Shown here one piece after another: positions 27,472 to 36,177 of a stretch of DNA of 64,000 nucleotides. How positions within the stretch are numbered: position 1 is the stretch's first letter; each line of letters opens with the position of its first letter. The stretch is from Alphaproteobacteria bacterium (GTDB lineage Bacteria; Pseudomonadota; Alphaproteobacteria; Acetobacterales; Acetobacteraceae): the NCBI GenBank assembly GCA_026400815.1, contig JAPLOI010000075.1, positions 1 through 64,000 on the forward strand. The letters run 5' to 3'. The position numbers and the translations under genes were made by a program. The notes under the pieces are model-generated. The model did no database searches and was not told the DNA's origin. It was given only the letters and a program-made list of their open reading frames with translations.

Positions 27472-27841
27472 GCGCGATCACCGCCCGCGCGGCACCCGGC
27501 CGCAGCCGGGCGAGCAGCCCCAGCATCTGCTTCCACGGCCAGTAGCGCCGGTCCAGCAGCGCCATCCCGCGCACGGCCGCGTCGCCGGAGAGGATCTCCG
27601 CCCGCGCCGCCAGCCAGGGGCCGCTGACATTGCCGCGCATGTCGCATGCCGCGACCCGGCAGCCCGGCGTGCGGCGCAGGCGCTTCACCTTGTAGGCCTC
27701 GGCCTGGCTGTAGATGTAGAAGGTGCCGTCCGCATCCGGCGCAAACCATAGCGGCGTGCGCACCGCGGTGCCGTCGCGCTTGAAGGATTCGAGATTGAGA
27801 TAGCGCGCCGAAGCCAGCGCCTGCCAGTCAGCCCCGCTCAT
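27449..27841 (-). CDS. PPOX-class (pyridoxamine-phosphate-oxidase-like) protein
   Basis: 130 residues from ATG 27841. The sequence opens with ARYLNLESFKRDGTAVRTPLWF and continues with DGTFYIYS, the conserved core of the split-barrel flavin- or F420-binding family that also includes small nitroreductase-like proteins. Cofactor and substrate are unknown. The start codon overlaps the stop codon of the MFS gene (ATGA), so the two are translationally coupled; the 3' end overlaps the convergent HAF gene. Confidence 0.75.
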   Translation of the reverse strand: MSGADWQALASARYLNLESFKRDGTAVRTPLWFAPDADGTFYIYSQAEAYKVKRLRRTPGCRVAACDMRGNVSGPWLAARAEILSGDAAVRGMALLDRRYWPWKQMLGLLARLRPGAARAVIALRPAGGG

Positions 27842-29061
27842 CACGCCACGTTCTTCGGCACGGAAACGGCCACCCAGGCCAGGCCCATCAGCAGCAGCAC
27901 CGTGGTCAGCACGAACACCCATTCGAGCCCGATGAAGGCCGCCACCGTGCCGCCGGTGATCGGGCCCATGGAGTTGCCGAGGAAATAGGCCGAGGAGGAC
28001 ATGCCATAGGTGAAGCCGCGCTCCTCCGGCGGGGCCAGCCGGCCGATCAGCGCGTTGGTGATCGGCACAATGCTGCCCACGAACAGGCCAAGCCCAAATC
28101 GCTCGCCCAGGAAAAGAAGGTAGCTGTGCGTGAAGGCCTGGGGCGCCGTCATCAGCGCCGCGCCGGCCAGGGCCAGCATGATCACCAGCTTCTCCCCGAA
28201 CCGGTCGGAGGCGCGGCTGAGCAGCGGCACGGCGATCACGCCGGCCAGGCCGGTGATGGAGAAGGCCAGTCCCGACAACGTGGCAAGATCCGGCCGGTCA
28301 CCCAGAATATCCTGCACATACAGTGCCACCACCGGTTGCACCGCCTGGGTGGCGAACTGGGTCAGCAGCAGCACCAGCACCAGGGCCGCCATGGCGCCGT
28401 TGCCGACCATCTTGCGCATGGAGGCCAGGATCGAACGGCGCTCCTGCCCCTGCTTCGGCGGGGAGAAGTTCTCCGGCACCAGCCACCAGGCCAGCACGAA
28501 CGCCGACATGGACATGGCTGCGGCCACGAAGAAGGTCATGCGATAGCTGCCGGTCAAATCCGCCAGCGCGCCGCCGACCACCGGGCCGATCAGCGAGCCG
28601 ACCAGCTGCGCCGTGCTCATGATCCCCAGAGAGGAGGCAAGCTTGCGCGGCGGCACCTGGCTGGCGATCAATACCACCGAGGCCGCGGAAAACCCGGCGA
28701 ACGCACCCATCAGCAGCCGCGCCGCCAACAGATGCCACACGTTCAGCGCCAGCCCCATCAGCGCCGTGCAGATCGAAATCGCGAACGCCGAGCGCAGCAC
28801 CATCAGCTTGCGCCCCATCCGGTCCGACATCCGGCCCCAGATCGGCGAGGTGAATGCCGCCACCAGCGATGTTACGGAGCCCAGCAGGCCGGACCACAAA
28901 TACAGGTGGAAATCCGTCTCGATCCCAAGCTCTGGCAGATACAGCGGCATCACCGGGCTGAGGAAGGTGAAGGACAGGCTCATGATCACCTGAACCGCCA
29001 CCATCGCCCACAACGTCACCCGCCATGCCGGTGACCCGTCTTCCCCCGCTTCGTCCGCCAT
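27841..29061 (-). CDS. Major facilitator superfamily efflux-type transporter
   Basis: 406 residues from ATG 29061. About twelve membrane segments are visible. The MFS loop 2-3 signature appears as SPIWGRMSDRMGRK and again in the second half as SRASDRFGEK. Motif C of drug/proton antiporters is suggested by GSLIGPVVGGAL. The family is usually drug or metabolite export. It is coupled by a 4-nt overlap to the PPOX-like gene. An upstream in-frame start near 29145 exists but has no good ribosome binding site. Confidence 0.85.
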   Translation of the reverse strand: MADEAGEDGSPAWRVTLWAMVAVQVIMSLSFTFLSPVMPLYLPELGIETDFHLYLWSGLLGSVTSLVAAFTSPIWGRMSDRMGRKLMVLRSAFAISICTALMGLALNVWHLLAARLLMGAFAGFSAASVVLIASQVPPRKLASSLGIMSTAQLVGSLIGPVVGGALADLTGSYRMTFFVAAAMSMSAFVLAWWLVPENFSPPKQGQERRSILASMRKMVGNGAMAALVLVLLLTQFATQAVQPVVALYVQDILGDRPDLATLSGLAFSITGLAGVIAVPLLSRASDRFGEKLVIMLALAGAALMTAPQAFTHSYLLFLGERFGLGLFVGSIVPITNALIGRLAPPEERGFTYGMSSSAYFLGNSMGPITGGTVAAFIGLEWVFVLTTVLLLMGLAWVAVSVPKNVA

Positions 29062-29124
29062 GCGTTCTGCTGCCACCTGAAGGCCCGCAGGATCGGATGG
29101 GTGGGGGAGGAAGGCAAGGCCAGA

Positions 29125-29182
29125 GGCTCCGCCGCTTGACCCCACTGGGATATCAGGTCCCTGGCGGGTCCAGGGCGGAGCC
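29125..29182. repeat. Imperfect 18-bp inverted repeat between MFS and GST genes
   Basis: GGCTCCGCCGCTTGACCC (29125-29142) pairs with GGGTCCAGGGCGGAGCC (29166-29182), with about three mismatches and a loop of 23 nt containing GATATC. It lies just upstream of the MFS gene and after the GST gene start region is excluded, in the 147-bp gap. It resembles a REP-like or MITE-like palindrome; only one copy is seen here. Confidence 0.6.
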
Positions 29183-29208
29183 CCGGACTTGCTGTCTTCT
29201 CCCGTCCA

Positions 29209-29838
29209 TCAGGTCATGGTGATCATCACGTGGCGGCGGTACGCGGGGCGTTGGGTGAGGCGGTCGTACCAGGCGCGCAGGTGGGGGAGTTCGGGCAGGT
29301 CGTCGCGGCGGAAGGGCAGGTTGAGCCAGCGGTAGCAGACGGCGCCCGCGGGGATATCGCCCATGGAGAACTGGTCGCCGGCCACGTAGGGGCGGGTGGC
29401 GAGGTGGGCATCGAGCCGGGCCCAGATGGCGGAGGTGGCGGGGCGGGCGGCGTCGATGGCGGCGGTGTCGCGTTTTTCGGCGGGGGTACGGATCAGGCCC
29501 CAGAACAGCGTGGTCATGCCGGACATCACGGTGGTGGCTTGCCAGTCCATCCAGCGATCGGCCTCGCCGCGCGCCTTGGGGTCGGTGGACCACAGTGTGC
29601 CGGCGGCGTAGGTGGCGCAGAGGTAGCGGACGATGGCGTTGCTTTCCCACAGCGTATAGCCGTCGTGATCGATGGTGGGGACCACGCCGTTGGGGTTCAT
29701 GGCGCGGTACCAGGGCTGGTCGTTGCCGCCGAAGGCGCCGCCCACATCGGTGCGCTCGTAGGGCACGCCGCATTCATCGGCGGCCCAGAGCGCCTTCTGC
29801 ACGTTGATCGAATTGGCGCGGCCGTGGATCTTCAGCAT
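29209..29838 (-). CDS. Glutathione S-transferase family protein
   Basis: 209 residues from ATG 29838. The N-terminal thioredoxin-like domain (MLKIHGRANSINVQKALW) has Ser rather than Tyr/Cys near the active site, and the cis-Pro segment NGVVPTID and WESNAIVRYL (the glutathione gamma-glutamyl binding ES motif) are clear. The C-terminal helical domain carries the N-capping region FSMGDIPAG. Function is probably detoxification or redox maintenance. Nothing nearby points to a specific substrate. Confidence 0.85.
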   Translation of the reverse strand: MLKIHGRANSINVQKALWAADECGVPYERTDVGGAFGGNDQPWYRAMNPNGVVPTIDHDGYTLWESNAIVRYLCATYAAGTLWSTDPKARGEADRWMDWQATTVMSGMTTLFWGLIRTPAEKRDTAAIDAARPATSAIWARLDAHLATRPYVAGDQFSMGDIPAGAVCYRWLNLPFRRDDLPELPHLRAWYDRLTQRPAYRRHVMITMT

Positions 29839-29910
29839 GGCGGTTCCCCAGGTTTGGGCGCCAGTTTGATCCTCGGCCGCGCCCCCCTGCAAGCTCAGGT
29901 CGTCGGCAAG

Positions 29911-30684
29911 CTACCCGTGCTTGACGCGCAGCTGGGCCAAGCGATCGCCGAGATTGGCGGTGGGGGAGGGCTTGCCGGAAACGGCGGCCATGGCGGCGGC
30001 GATGTTGGGGTCGTCCTGTTCCGGCTTGGTCTGGCGCAGCAGGCTGGCCTTGGCGTTGGCGGCTTCGGCCTGGGCGAGGTTGCGCGCGGCGTTGTCCTGC
30101 ATGGCCTTGAGTGCCACCGAGAGCCCGCTGGTGGCGCCGGAGAGGCCGGCGGCCTGGCGGGCGCCCTCGGCGCGCTGCTCGGCCAGCTGCTTCTGCTGTT
30201 CGGCGCGGGACATGTCGCGCTGGGCGCGCTCCAGGTCGGAGCGGGCGCCGCGCAGCTTCTGGCCGGCCTGCTGGTAGGTTTCCTCCAGCGAGCGCAGGAA
30301 GGTTTCCGCGTCGATCACGTCCTGCTTCTCGCGGTCCACGTCCGGCGCCATGGTTTCGAGCATGTTCACCAGCGTGGCGAGGCTGTGTTCCAGGGCCGCG
30401 CGGTTGCCGGGATCGGTGTCGCTGGCCAGGCGGGCGTTGAGCTGCTCGGCCGCGGCCATGCGCTGCTGGGACAGGGCCTGGATGGCCTCGGCCTCCTTAC
30501 GCTCCTTGTCATAGGCGATGCGGGCCTGGGCGACCTGCAGGCCGAGGGAGTCCAGATGCTCCTCCATGCTGCGCAGCTCCGCCTCGGTGGCGGATTTCGG
30601 GTCCCAGCGCACGATCGCCTCGATGGCGGAATTGACGGCGTTGTCGGTCTTCACGCCGACCAGGTTGCGGATGAACGAGAACAT
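29911..30684 (-). CDS. PspA/IM30 family protein (YjfJ-like)
   Basis: 257 residues from ATG 30684, almost all helical coiled coil (MEEHLDSLGLQVAQARIAYDKE, LERAQRDMSRAEQQKQ). The N-terminus MFSFIRNLVGVKTD is the short amphipathic helix expected of membrane-binding PspA/Vipp1/IM30 proteins. It probably coats and protects the inner membrane. It is the third gene of a unit with DUF350 and DUF2491 genes, as in the E. coli yjf locus, so YjfJ is the closest named match. No PspF, PspB or PspC gene is nearby. Confidence 0.82.
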   Translation of the reverse strand: MFSFIRNLVGVKTDNAVNSAIEAIVRWDPKSATEAELRSMEEHLDSLGLQVAQARIAYDKERKEAEAIQALSQQRMAAAEQLNARLASDTDPGNRAALEHSLATLVNMLETMAPDVDREKQDVIDAETFLRSLEETYQQAGQKLRGARSDLERAQRDMSRAEQQKQLAEQRAEGARQAAGLSGATSGLSVALKAMQDNAARNLAQAEAANAKASLLRQTKPEQDDPNIAAAMAAVSGKPSPTANLGDRLAQLRVKHG

Positions 30685-30713
30685 GGGGATGGCTCCTGTG
30701 TGGCGATGGAGGA

Positions 30714-31127
30714 TCAGCCGGACATCGCGCCGGCATTGAGCAGGGCGACGGCGAGCTGGATGCCGGTGAGGACGCAGGCGGCGGCGCAGTTGCCCTGCTC
30801 GATCATGGTGCGCAACCCGGGCACCAGCAGGGCGGCGAGGCGGAAGGTGGCGAGCTGGATCACAAGCGAGACGGTGCCCCAGATCAGGATATCGAGCGTG
30901 ACATGGCTGGAGGCCAGCGTGGCCGCGAGCGGGATGGCCAGCGCCACCAGCGTGCCGGCCAGCACGATGCCGGCGGCGGTGTTGCCGGCGGCGATCAGCT
31001 CGCGTTCGTGGAACGGGGTGAGCGCCATGTAGATCGCCGCACCGATGCCGAGCAGGGCGAGGGTGGTGGCGAATTGCAGCACCAGCACCGGCAGGCCGGA
31101 GCCGAGGACGTCGAGGATGCCGCTCAT
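30714..31127 (-). CDS. DUF350 inner-membrane protein (YjfL-like)
   Basis: 137 residues with four hydrophobic segments and polar turns such as TPFHERELIAAGN between the second and third. That segment is the most conserved part of DUF350/UPF0719 proteins. Its start codon overlaps the end of the DUF2491 gene (ATGA), and the PspA-like gene follows after 29 nt. Function unknown; the association with PspA-like and DUF2491 proteins suggests a membrane-stress complex. Confidence 0.8.
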   Translation of the reverse strand: MSGILDVLGSGLPVLVLQFATTLALLGIGAAIYMALTPFHERELIAAGNTAAGIVLAGTLVALAIPLAATLASSHVTLDILIWGTVSLVIQLATFRLAALLVPGLRTMIEQGNCAAACVLTGIQLAVALLNAGAMSG

Positions 31128-32731
31128 GAAAGCTCCAGCGTGGCGGGGTTGATGTCGATGCCCGCGCGCAGTTCCACCCAGGCCTGGCCTTGGCGCTGCA
31201 CGGCGGTGACGAGGATGTATTCGGTGGCGGGCGCGGGGGCGGCAAGGCCGGTGGGGGCGCCGTAGAGCATGGCTTGCTGCTGCACCTGCTCGCTGCCCTC
31301 GGCGGTGGTGATCTCCTCCGTGATGGGAACGGGGGAGACCTTGGAGGTGCCAGGAGACCAGACGCGCTGGTAGAGCTTGCCGTCCTTGGCCTGGAATTCC
31401 GGCCAGCCGATCAGGCCATCCTGCGGGTTCAACCAGACCTCCCATTCGCCGGCATCGGCGGGGGTGACCTCATCGAACAGGGAAAAGTAGCGGCATTCGT
31501 CGGGCTGGCCGCTTCCGTCGAGGTGGAGCTGGAACATGCCCTTGCGGTCATCCAGGTGCAGGCGGACGAAGCTGCCCATGTCTGGGCGGCCGACGGCTGC
31601 GACGGACATGCGGCCTTCGGCGGAGGCTGCGGGCGGCGTAACGCGGGTGGCGCCGGCGGCAAGGATGAAGGGGGAGAGGTCGGCGGTGAGGACCATGCCG
31701 ACGCGAAAGCTGCGCTTGATGGCCGCTTCGGTGACCAGCCTGTTCACGTCCGGGTTCCTTTGCTTGCTGTCCCGGAGGTGGGTGCGCGTGGCACGCCAGG
31801 CGAGCCACCCAGCGCCGCCGATCAGGAGGAGGCTGAAGGTGATGCCGAACAGGCCCATGCCGCCGCCTTCCGTGCTGGGCGTGCGCTGCTTGCCGGTATC
31901 GGCGGTGGCGATCTCCGGCGGGATGCCGGGCGGGACTTCGACCCAGCCGCTATCCGGCGCCGCACCCGGGGGGGCGAGCTGGTCCAGTTCGGCGAGCTTG
32001 CGGCGGAGGTCGGCGTTGTCTTGCGCCATGGCATCGGCCTGCTGGCGCCATTGCTGCACGCCGGGGTCGGTGCGGTGGCTGCGGAACCAGTCGGTGGTCC
32101 CTGGCCGGGTGAGGTTGTCCAGCATGAACCAGAGGAACAGCCCGTTCCAGATGCCGAAGCTGCGCGGGGCGGCGGCGGCGTAGGCGGGCGGGGCCCAACC
32201 CTGCTGGCCGAACCAGCCGCCGGCAGCGGGTGGGGGGGCGGAGCTGGGGGTGCGGCTGCCACTGCCGCCGCCGCTCCACCAGCTGCGGTTGCTGCCACCG
32301 CTGTAGACCGGGGCGGGGGTGGGCTGCGGGGCCGGGCGTTGGGCTTCCTGGCGGCGTTGCTCGGTGGCCTGCTGCTGGCGGAGCGAGTCCGCCGCGCGTT
32401 GGCGGGAGATGGCCTGGTCCCCGGCGGAGGGGGGCGCGCGGAAAGACGGGGTGCCGGAGGGGGCGGAGGGGCGGGCGTAGCCGCCGCTGGTGGAGGGGGT
32501 GCGGGGGGCGGAGTAGGAGGGGGCGGAGAAGGACGGGGTGCGGGTGGAGGGGCGGGAATAGCCGCCGCTGGAGCGGCTGCCGCCGGCGCGGGCCCAGGCA
32601 TCGGTGGCGGCGCCGGCCACGACGAGGCCGGCGGCAGTGGGGGGAAGCCAGGGGGTGGCTGCCTGCCATACCGGGGTGGCCGCCAGGGCGGCGGCGGTCA
32701 GCGCGGCGAGGAGGCGCTTGCGGAGCGTCAT
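31124..32731 (-). CDS. DUF2491 family protein (YjfK-like) with Ser/Pro-rich region
   Basis: 535 residues. A signal-like N-terminus is followed by a low-complexity stretch rich in Ser, Pro and Gly (about 50-170), with repeats such as SRPSTRTPSFSAPSYSAPR. There is a hydrophobic segment near 215 and a clear membrane helix near 300 (GLFGITFSLLLIGGAGWLAW). The C-terminal 200 residues form the DUF2491 domain (LHLDGSGQPDECRYFSLFDEV, GLIGWPEFQ). E. coli YjfK lacks such a long low-complexity part. It is first in the three-gene unit. Confidence 0.75.
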   Translation of the reverse strand: MTLRKRLLAALTAAALAATPVWQAATPWLPPTAAGLVVAGAATDAWARAGGSRSSGGYSRPSTRTPSFSAPSYSAPRTPSTSGGYARPSAPSGTPSFRAPPSAGDQAISRQRAADSLRQQQATEQRRQEAQRPAPQPTPAPVYSGGSNRSWWSGGGSGSRTPSSAPPPAAGGWFGQQGWAPPAYAAAAPRSFGIWNGLFLWFMLDNLTRPGTTDWFRSHRTDPGVQQWRQQADAMAQDNADLRRKLAELDQLAPPGAAPDSGWVEVPPGIPPEIATADTGKQRTPSTEGGGMGLFGITFSLLLIGGAGWLAWRATRTHLRDSKQRNPDVNRLVTEAAIKRSFRVGMVLTADLSPFILAAGATRVTPPAASAEGRMSVAAVGRPDMGSFVRLHLDDRKGMFQLHLDGSGQPDECRYFSLFDEVTPADAGEWEVWLNPQDGLIGWPEFQAKDGKLYQRVWSPGTSKVSPVPITEEITTAEGSEQVQQQAMLYGAPTGLAAPAPATEYILVTAVQRQGQAWVELRAGIDINPATLELS

Positions 32732-32821
32732 CGTGGTTCCATGGCTACGGCCCTGCGCAACGCCTGGGCAGGTCCTTCGCTCCCGCCTGAGGTGGGGATG
32801 GGCTGGCCTTGGTTCCAGGGG

Positions 32822-33985
32822 TCAGTCCAGGCCATAGGTGCCGCGTTCCAGGGCGGCGAACGAGGCCAGGGCCTTGGGGTCGGCGAAGGGCATGCTCTGG
32901 GTGAGGATGAGCCCGGCGATCTCAGCCGTGGGGTCGATCCAGAAATAGGTGTTCACCAGGCCGGCCCAGGCGAGGCTGCCGGCGCTGCGGCCGTTGGGGC
33001 CCGCCTGCGTGTTGATGAGGAAGCCGAGGCCCCATTTCTGTTCCATGCCGGGGAACATGTCGCAATCGTAGCTGCTGGATGGCATGGCGCTGACCATGGG
33101 GACGACGCGGTTTTCGCCGATGTGGTTGCGGGCCATGTCCGCGACGGTTTCGGGGGCGAGGATGCGGGCGCCGTTCAGCGTGCCGCCGCGGAGGAGCATG
33201 CGGAGGAAGCTTGTGTAGTCCCCGGCGGTGCTGACGAGGCCGCCGCCGCCGGCGAGGAAGCCGGGGCCGTTGCCGGCGGGGCGTTGGCCGGCGCCGAGGG
33301 AGCCATCGGGCTGGCGCTGGTGGACGGCGACGAGGCGGGGGCGCTGGGCGTCGGACAGGGTGAAGGTGGTGTCGGCCATGCCGAGCGGGCCGGTGACGTG
33401 GGTGGCGAGGTATTCGTCGATCGCCATGCCGCTCGCCGCGGCAACGGCGTGGCCGACGACATCCGTGGAGATGCTGTAGTTCCAGCGGCTTCCGGGGTCG
33501 AACAGCAGTGGGAAGCGGGCGAGTTCGTCCACGCTGGTGGGGCGGCCGGGGAGGCCGAGGGCTTCGGTGGCGCGCTTGAGGTCGGCGTTCCAGACATCGT
33601 AGCCGAAGCCCGAGGTGTGGGTGAGGAGGTGGCGCAGGGTGATGGGGCGGGCGGCGGGGCGCAGGATGGGCATGGGGCCCTGGAAGCCATCGAGCACCAT
33701 GGGCGCGGCGAGGTGGGGCAGGACGGTGGCGATGGGGGCATCGAGGCTGAGCTTGCCGCGTTCGACCAGCTGCATGGCGGCGACCGAGGTGATCGCCTTG
33801 GTCATGGAGGCGAGGCGGAAGATGGAATCGGGGCGGAGCCTGGCGCCGGTGGAGAGGTCTGATGTGCCGAAGCAGCCCTGATAGAGGGTTTCGGAGGCGG
33901 TGGTGACCATGGCGACGGCGCCGGCGATCTCCTGCGTTTCGGTGGCGCGTTGGAGTGCTGCATCGATGGCGGCGGCGTTGACCAT
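32822..33985 (-). CDS. Serine hydrolase of the beta-lactamase class C/esterase family
   Basis: 387 residues. The nucleophile motif is S60-M-T-K63 in FRLASMTKA, and the second motif Tyr is in WNYSIS near residue 170. No N-terminal signal peptide is visible, so it is probably cytoplasmic, unlike true AmpC enzymes, and more like EstB esterases or D-aminoacylases. The KTG motif is not obvious; a WAG (LAWAGLVNTYF) near 345 is at the expected place, as in EstB-like proteins. It is transcribed alone; the region upstream (33986-34054) is AT-richer. Confidence 0.82.
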   Translation of the reverse strand: MVNAAAIDAALQRATETQEIAGAVAMVTTASETLYQGCFGTSDLSTGARLRPDSIFRLASMTKAITSVAAMQLVERGKLSLDAPIATVLPHLAAPMVLDGFQGPMPILRPAARPITLRHLLTHTSGFGYDVWNADLKRATEALGLPGRPTSVDELARFPLLFDPGSRWNYSISTDVVGHAVAAASGMAIDEYLATHVTGPLGMADTTFTLSDAQRPRLVAVHQRQPDGSLGAGQRPAGNGPGFLAGGGGLVSTAGDYTSFLRMLLRGGTLNGARILAPETVADMARNHIGENRVVPMVSAMPSSSYDCDMFPGMEQKWGLGFLINTQAGPNGRSAGSLAWAGLVNTYFWIDPTAEIAGLILTQSMPFADPKALASFAALERGTYGLD

Positions 33986-34054
33986 GGTTTCCTCCGGCGT
34001 GACCGGGGCAGGGTGGCGCGGTTGGGGCGGGTTGGCGAGGGGGAGGGATTTTAA

Positions 34055-34519
34055 TTACGGTAACGGAATAAAATAGGCATGGGTGGGCGGCCCGGGCGGG
34101 CGGATGGAAAAAGCGATCCGGGCGGGTTCGGGCGGTGGAGGACGAGCGGGAGGTGTGGGGAGGTGCGGCCGCGGCGGGCGATGGGCCGGGCGCATGCCGA
34201 GCCCCGGCAGGCCGCGGCAGGCCCAGCCGATCAGGGCGGCGGCACGGCGGGCGCGGCGCAGGGCGCCGTGGGGGGTGCGGCGGTACCAGCGCGGGAGATG
34301 GGGCGCGTGGGCGGCCTGGTGGGGGTGCGCGGTGATGTGGGCACCGGTGGGGATGGCGCGGATCTGGCGTTCCAGCCGGCGCAGGAGGCGGACCACGATG
34401 GCGAGCAGCAATGCCTGCAGCACCGCGCCCAGCGAGCGGCGCGCAAGCGCGGCCGAACCCTGCGCGGCGATGCGCAGGGCGGCGAACTCGTCGGCCAGGT
34501 GGGAGGGGTGCGGGTCCAT
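34055..34519 (-). CDS. Hypothetical protein, doubtful
   Basis: 154 residues from ATG 34519. The first 60 residues look plausible: acidic helix, then ALLLAIVVRLLRRLERQI, a possible membrane-proximal helix. The rest is rich in Pro, His and Arg, as happens in chance frames of GC-rich DNA. No Shine-Dalgarno sequence stands out (the start is preceded by a run of C). It may be a real small protein with a different end, or spurious. Confidence 0.4.
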   Translation of the reverse strand: MDPHPSHLADEFAALRIAAQGSAALARRSLGAVLQALLLAIVVRLLRRLERQIRAIPTGAHITAHPHQAAHAPHLPRWYRRTPHGALRRARRAAALIGWACRGLPGLGMRPAHRPPRPHLPTPPARPPPPEPARIAFSIRPPGPPTHAYFIPLP

Positions 34520-34686
34520 GGGGGGAGATATAACTAACATATCGTCGGTGGACAAGGGAATTTTTCCCGTACGTACTCGCGGCGTTCCGCACGTAAAGGT
34601 TGATGCGAATGTTTCGGCAGGGTAGCGTTGGGGATTACATTTGATCGGCCCGGAGGCCAGTTTCGCCCGGGTCCACGGAGGATTGC
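34520..34686. promoter_or_regulatory. Upstream region of the propeller gene, with small palindromes
   Basis: AT-richer stretch before the sugar-dehydrogenase-like gene. It contains the inverted repeat GGGAA-TTT-TTCCC (34556-34568), followed closely by CGTACGTAC. GGAGG at 34677-34681 region precedes ATG 34687. Either palindrome could be an operator; no specific regulator is suggested. Confidence 0.3.
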
Positions 34687-36153
34687 ATGCTGCCCTGGAA
34701 GGCTATTCTGGCCGCCTTGCCGGTTTCCGCCCTGCTGATGGGGGCGCCGCGCCCCGCCGTGGCGCAGCCGGTGGTGCCGGCGGTTCCGGTGGCGGACCCG
34801 ATGCCGGCGATCGGGCCTTCGGGGATCAGTGTGCGGCTGGTGCCGTTCGCGACGGTGCCGCAGGGCCAGCCGCAGTTGATCCAGCCGGTGGGTGATGGCA
34901 GCGGGCGGCTGGCGGTGCATGAAACCGGCGGGAAGCTGTTCCTGACCACGACCGGTGGGACGCTGACGGCGCCCTACCTGGATATCACCAGCGTGGGCTA
35001 TGGCGGGCTGATGGGGGTGGCATTCGCCCCGGATTTCGCCAGTTCGGGCAAGTTCTACACCGGTTCCTATTCCCAGCCGGGCACCGGGATCGCGCCCCTG
35101 CCGAGTTCCGGCGGCACGGTGTTCGACATGGTGGTGCGGGAGTGGACCGCGACCGACCCGAGTGCGGCGGCCTTCTCCGGCACCTCCCGCGAGGTGTTGC
35201 GGGTGGCGCAGCCGAGCAACGGGCATGCGATCGGCATGGTGGCGTTCAACCCGAATGCGACGGTGGGCAATGCCGATTACGGCAAGCTCTACATCTCCAT
35301 GGGCGATGCCGGGGATAATCGCAGCTACCTGCTGAACGGGCAGGACCTCTCCAACCCCTATGGCAAGGTTCTGCGCATCGACCCGACGCCGGGGGTGGGG
35401 ACCAGCTTCACCGTACCGGCGGACAACCCCTTCGTGGGGCAGCAGGGGGTGGAGCAGACGATCTGGGCCTATGGGCTGCGCAACCCGCAATACCTTTCCT
35501 GGCTACGGGATTCGCTGCCCGGGGGCGGTGCGGGGACGATGTTGATCAACGACATCGGCGAGGGCGCGATCGAGGAAGTGAACACCGGGGTGGCCGGCGG
35601 CAACTATGGCTGGTCGATCCGCGAGGGGACTTTCGCGACCTGGCGGGAGGCATCGCTGGGTGTGGGCTATGACGACAGCGTGTTCGCGCTGGGCGGCGCG
35701 CCAGAGGCGGGGCTGCTGTTTCCGGTGGCGCAGTACGACCATGGCGAGGGGCGGGCGATCGGCGCCGGGCTGATCTACCAGGGCACGGCGATACCGGGGC
35801 TGGTGGGCAAGCTGGTGGCGACCGACATCGTGAACGGGCGGCTGTTCGTAGCCGATGCCGGCGGGCTGGTTTCCGACAACGATCCCGATGGGGTCTTGGG
35901 GTTCGCGGAGCTGGACACGGTGGTGGACGGCATCCACCAGCCGCTGCTGGCGGCGCTGGGCACCGAGCGCGCCGACGCGCGGCTGGGGACGGATGGCCAG
36001 GGCAATTTGTATGTGGTGACCAAGGCGCACGGCGAGATCTTCCGCGTGGAGGCCTTCGTGCAGGCGGTGCCGGGGCCCGGCGCGCTGGTTGTGTTCGCGG
36101 TGGCGCTGCTGGGGCTGGCCGGGGCGCGGCGGTGGGCGTTGCCGGCCGGTTGA
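34687..36153 (+). CDS. Glucose/sorbosone-dehydrogenase-like propeller protein with PEP-CTERM-like tail
   Basis: 488 residues. A signal peptide ends near PRPAVAQP. The body matches the soluble PQQ sugar dehydrogenase (GSDH/HHIP) beta-propeller: GLMGVAFAPDF, GKVLRIDPTPG, IWAYGLRNP and GGNYGWSIREG. The C-terminus has VPGPGALVVF, a hydrophobic helix and ARRW, close to a PEP-CTERM/exosortase signal although with VPGPG instead of PEP. It would be exported and anchored at the surface. Whether PQQ is bound or sugar oxidised is unknown. GGAGG lies five nt before ATG 34687. Confidence 0.82.
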   Translation: MLPWKAILAALPVSALLMGAPRPAVAQPVVPAVPVADPMPAIGPSGISVRLVPFATVPQGQPQLIQPVGDGSGRLAVHETGGKLFLTTTGGTLTAPYLDITSVGYGGLMGVAFAPDFASSGKFYTGSYSQPGTGIAPLPSSGGTVFDMVVREWTATDPSAAAFSGTSREVLRVAQPSNGHAIGMVAFNPNATVGNADYGKLYISMGDAGDNRSYLLNGQDLSNPYGKVLRIDPTPGVGTSFTVPADNPFVGQQGVEQTIWAYGLRNPQYLSWLRDSLPGGGAGTMLINDIGEGAIEEVNTGVAGGNYGWSIREGTFATWREASLGVGYDDSVFALGGAPEAGLLFPVAQYDHGEGRAIGAGLIYQGTAIPGLVGKLVATDIVNGRLFVADAGGLVSDNDPDGVLGFAELDTVVDGIHQPLLAALGTERADARLGTDGQGNLYVVTKAHGEIFRVEAFVQAVPGPGALVVFAVALLGLAGARRWALPAG

Positions 36154-36177
36154 GCGGCGCCCCTCCTGGGAGGGGGA

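Noticed and set aside
31190-33862. Plus-strand ORF of 890 codons opposite the DUF2491 and serine-hydrolase genes
   Set aside because: Shadow frame, low-complexity Gly/Ala-rich product, spans two minus-strand genes.
32822-33985. True AmpC beta-lactamase
   Set aside because: No signal peptide and no KTG box by eye; better as an EstB-type serine hydrolase.
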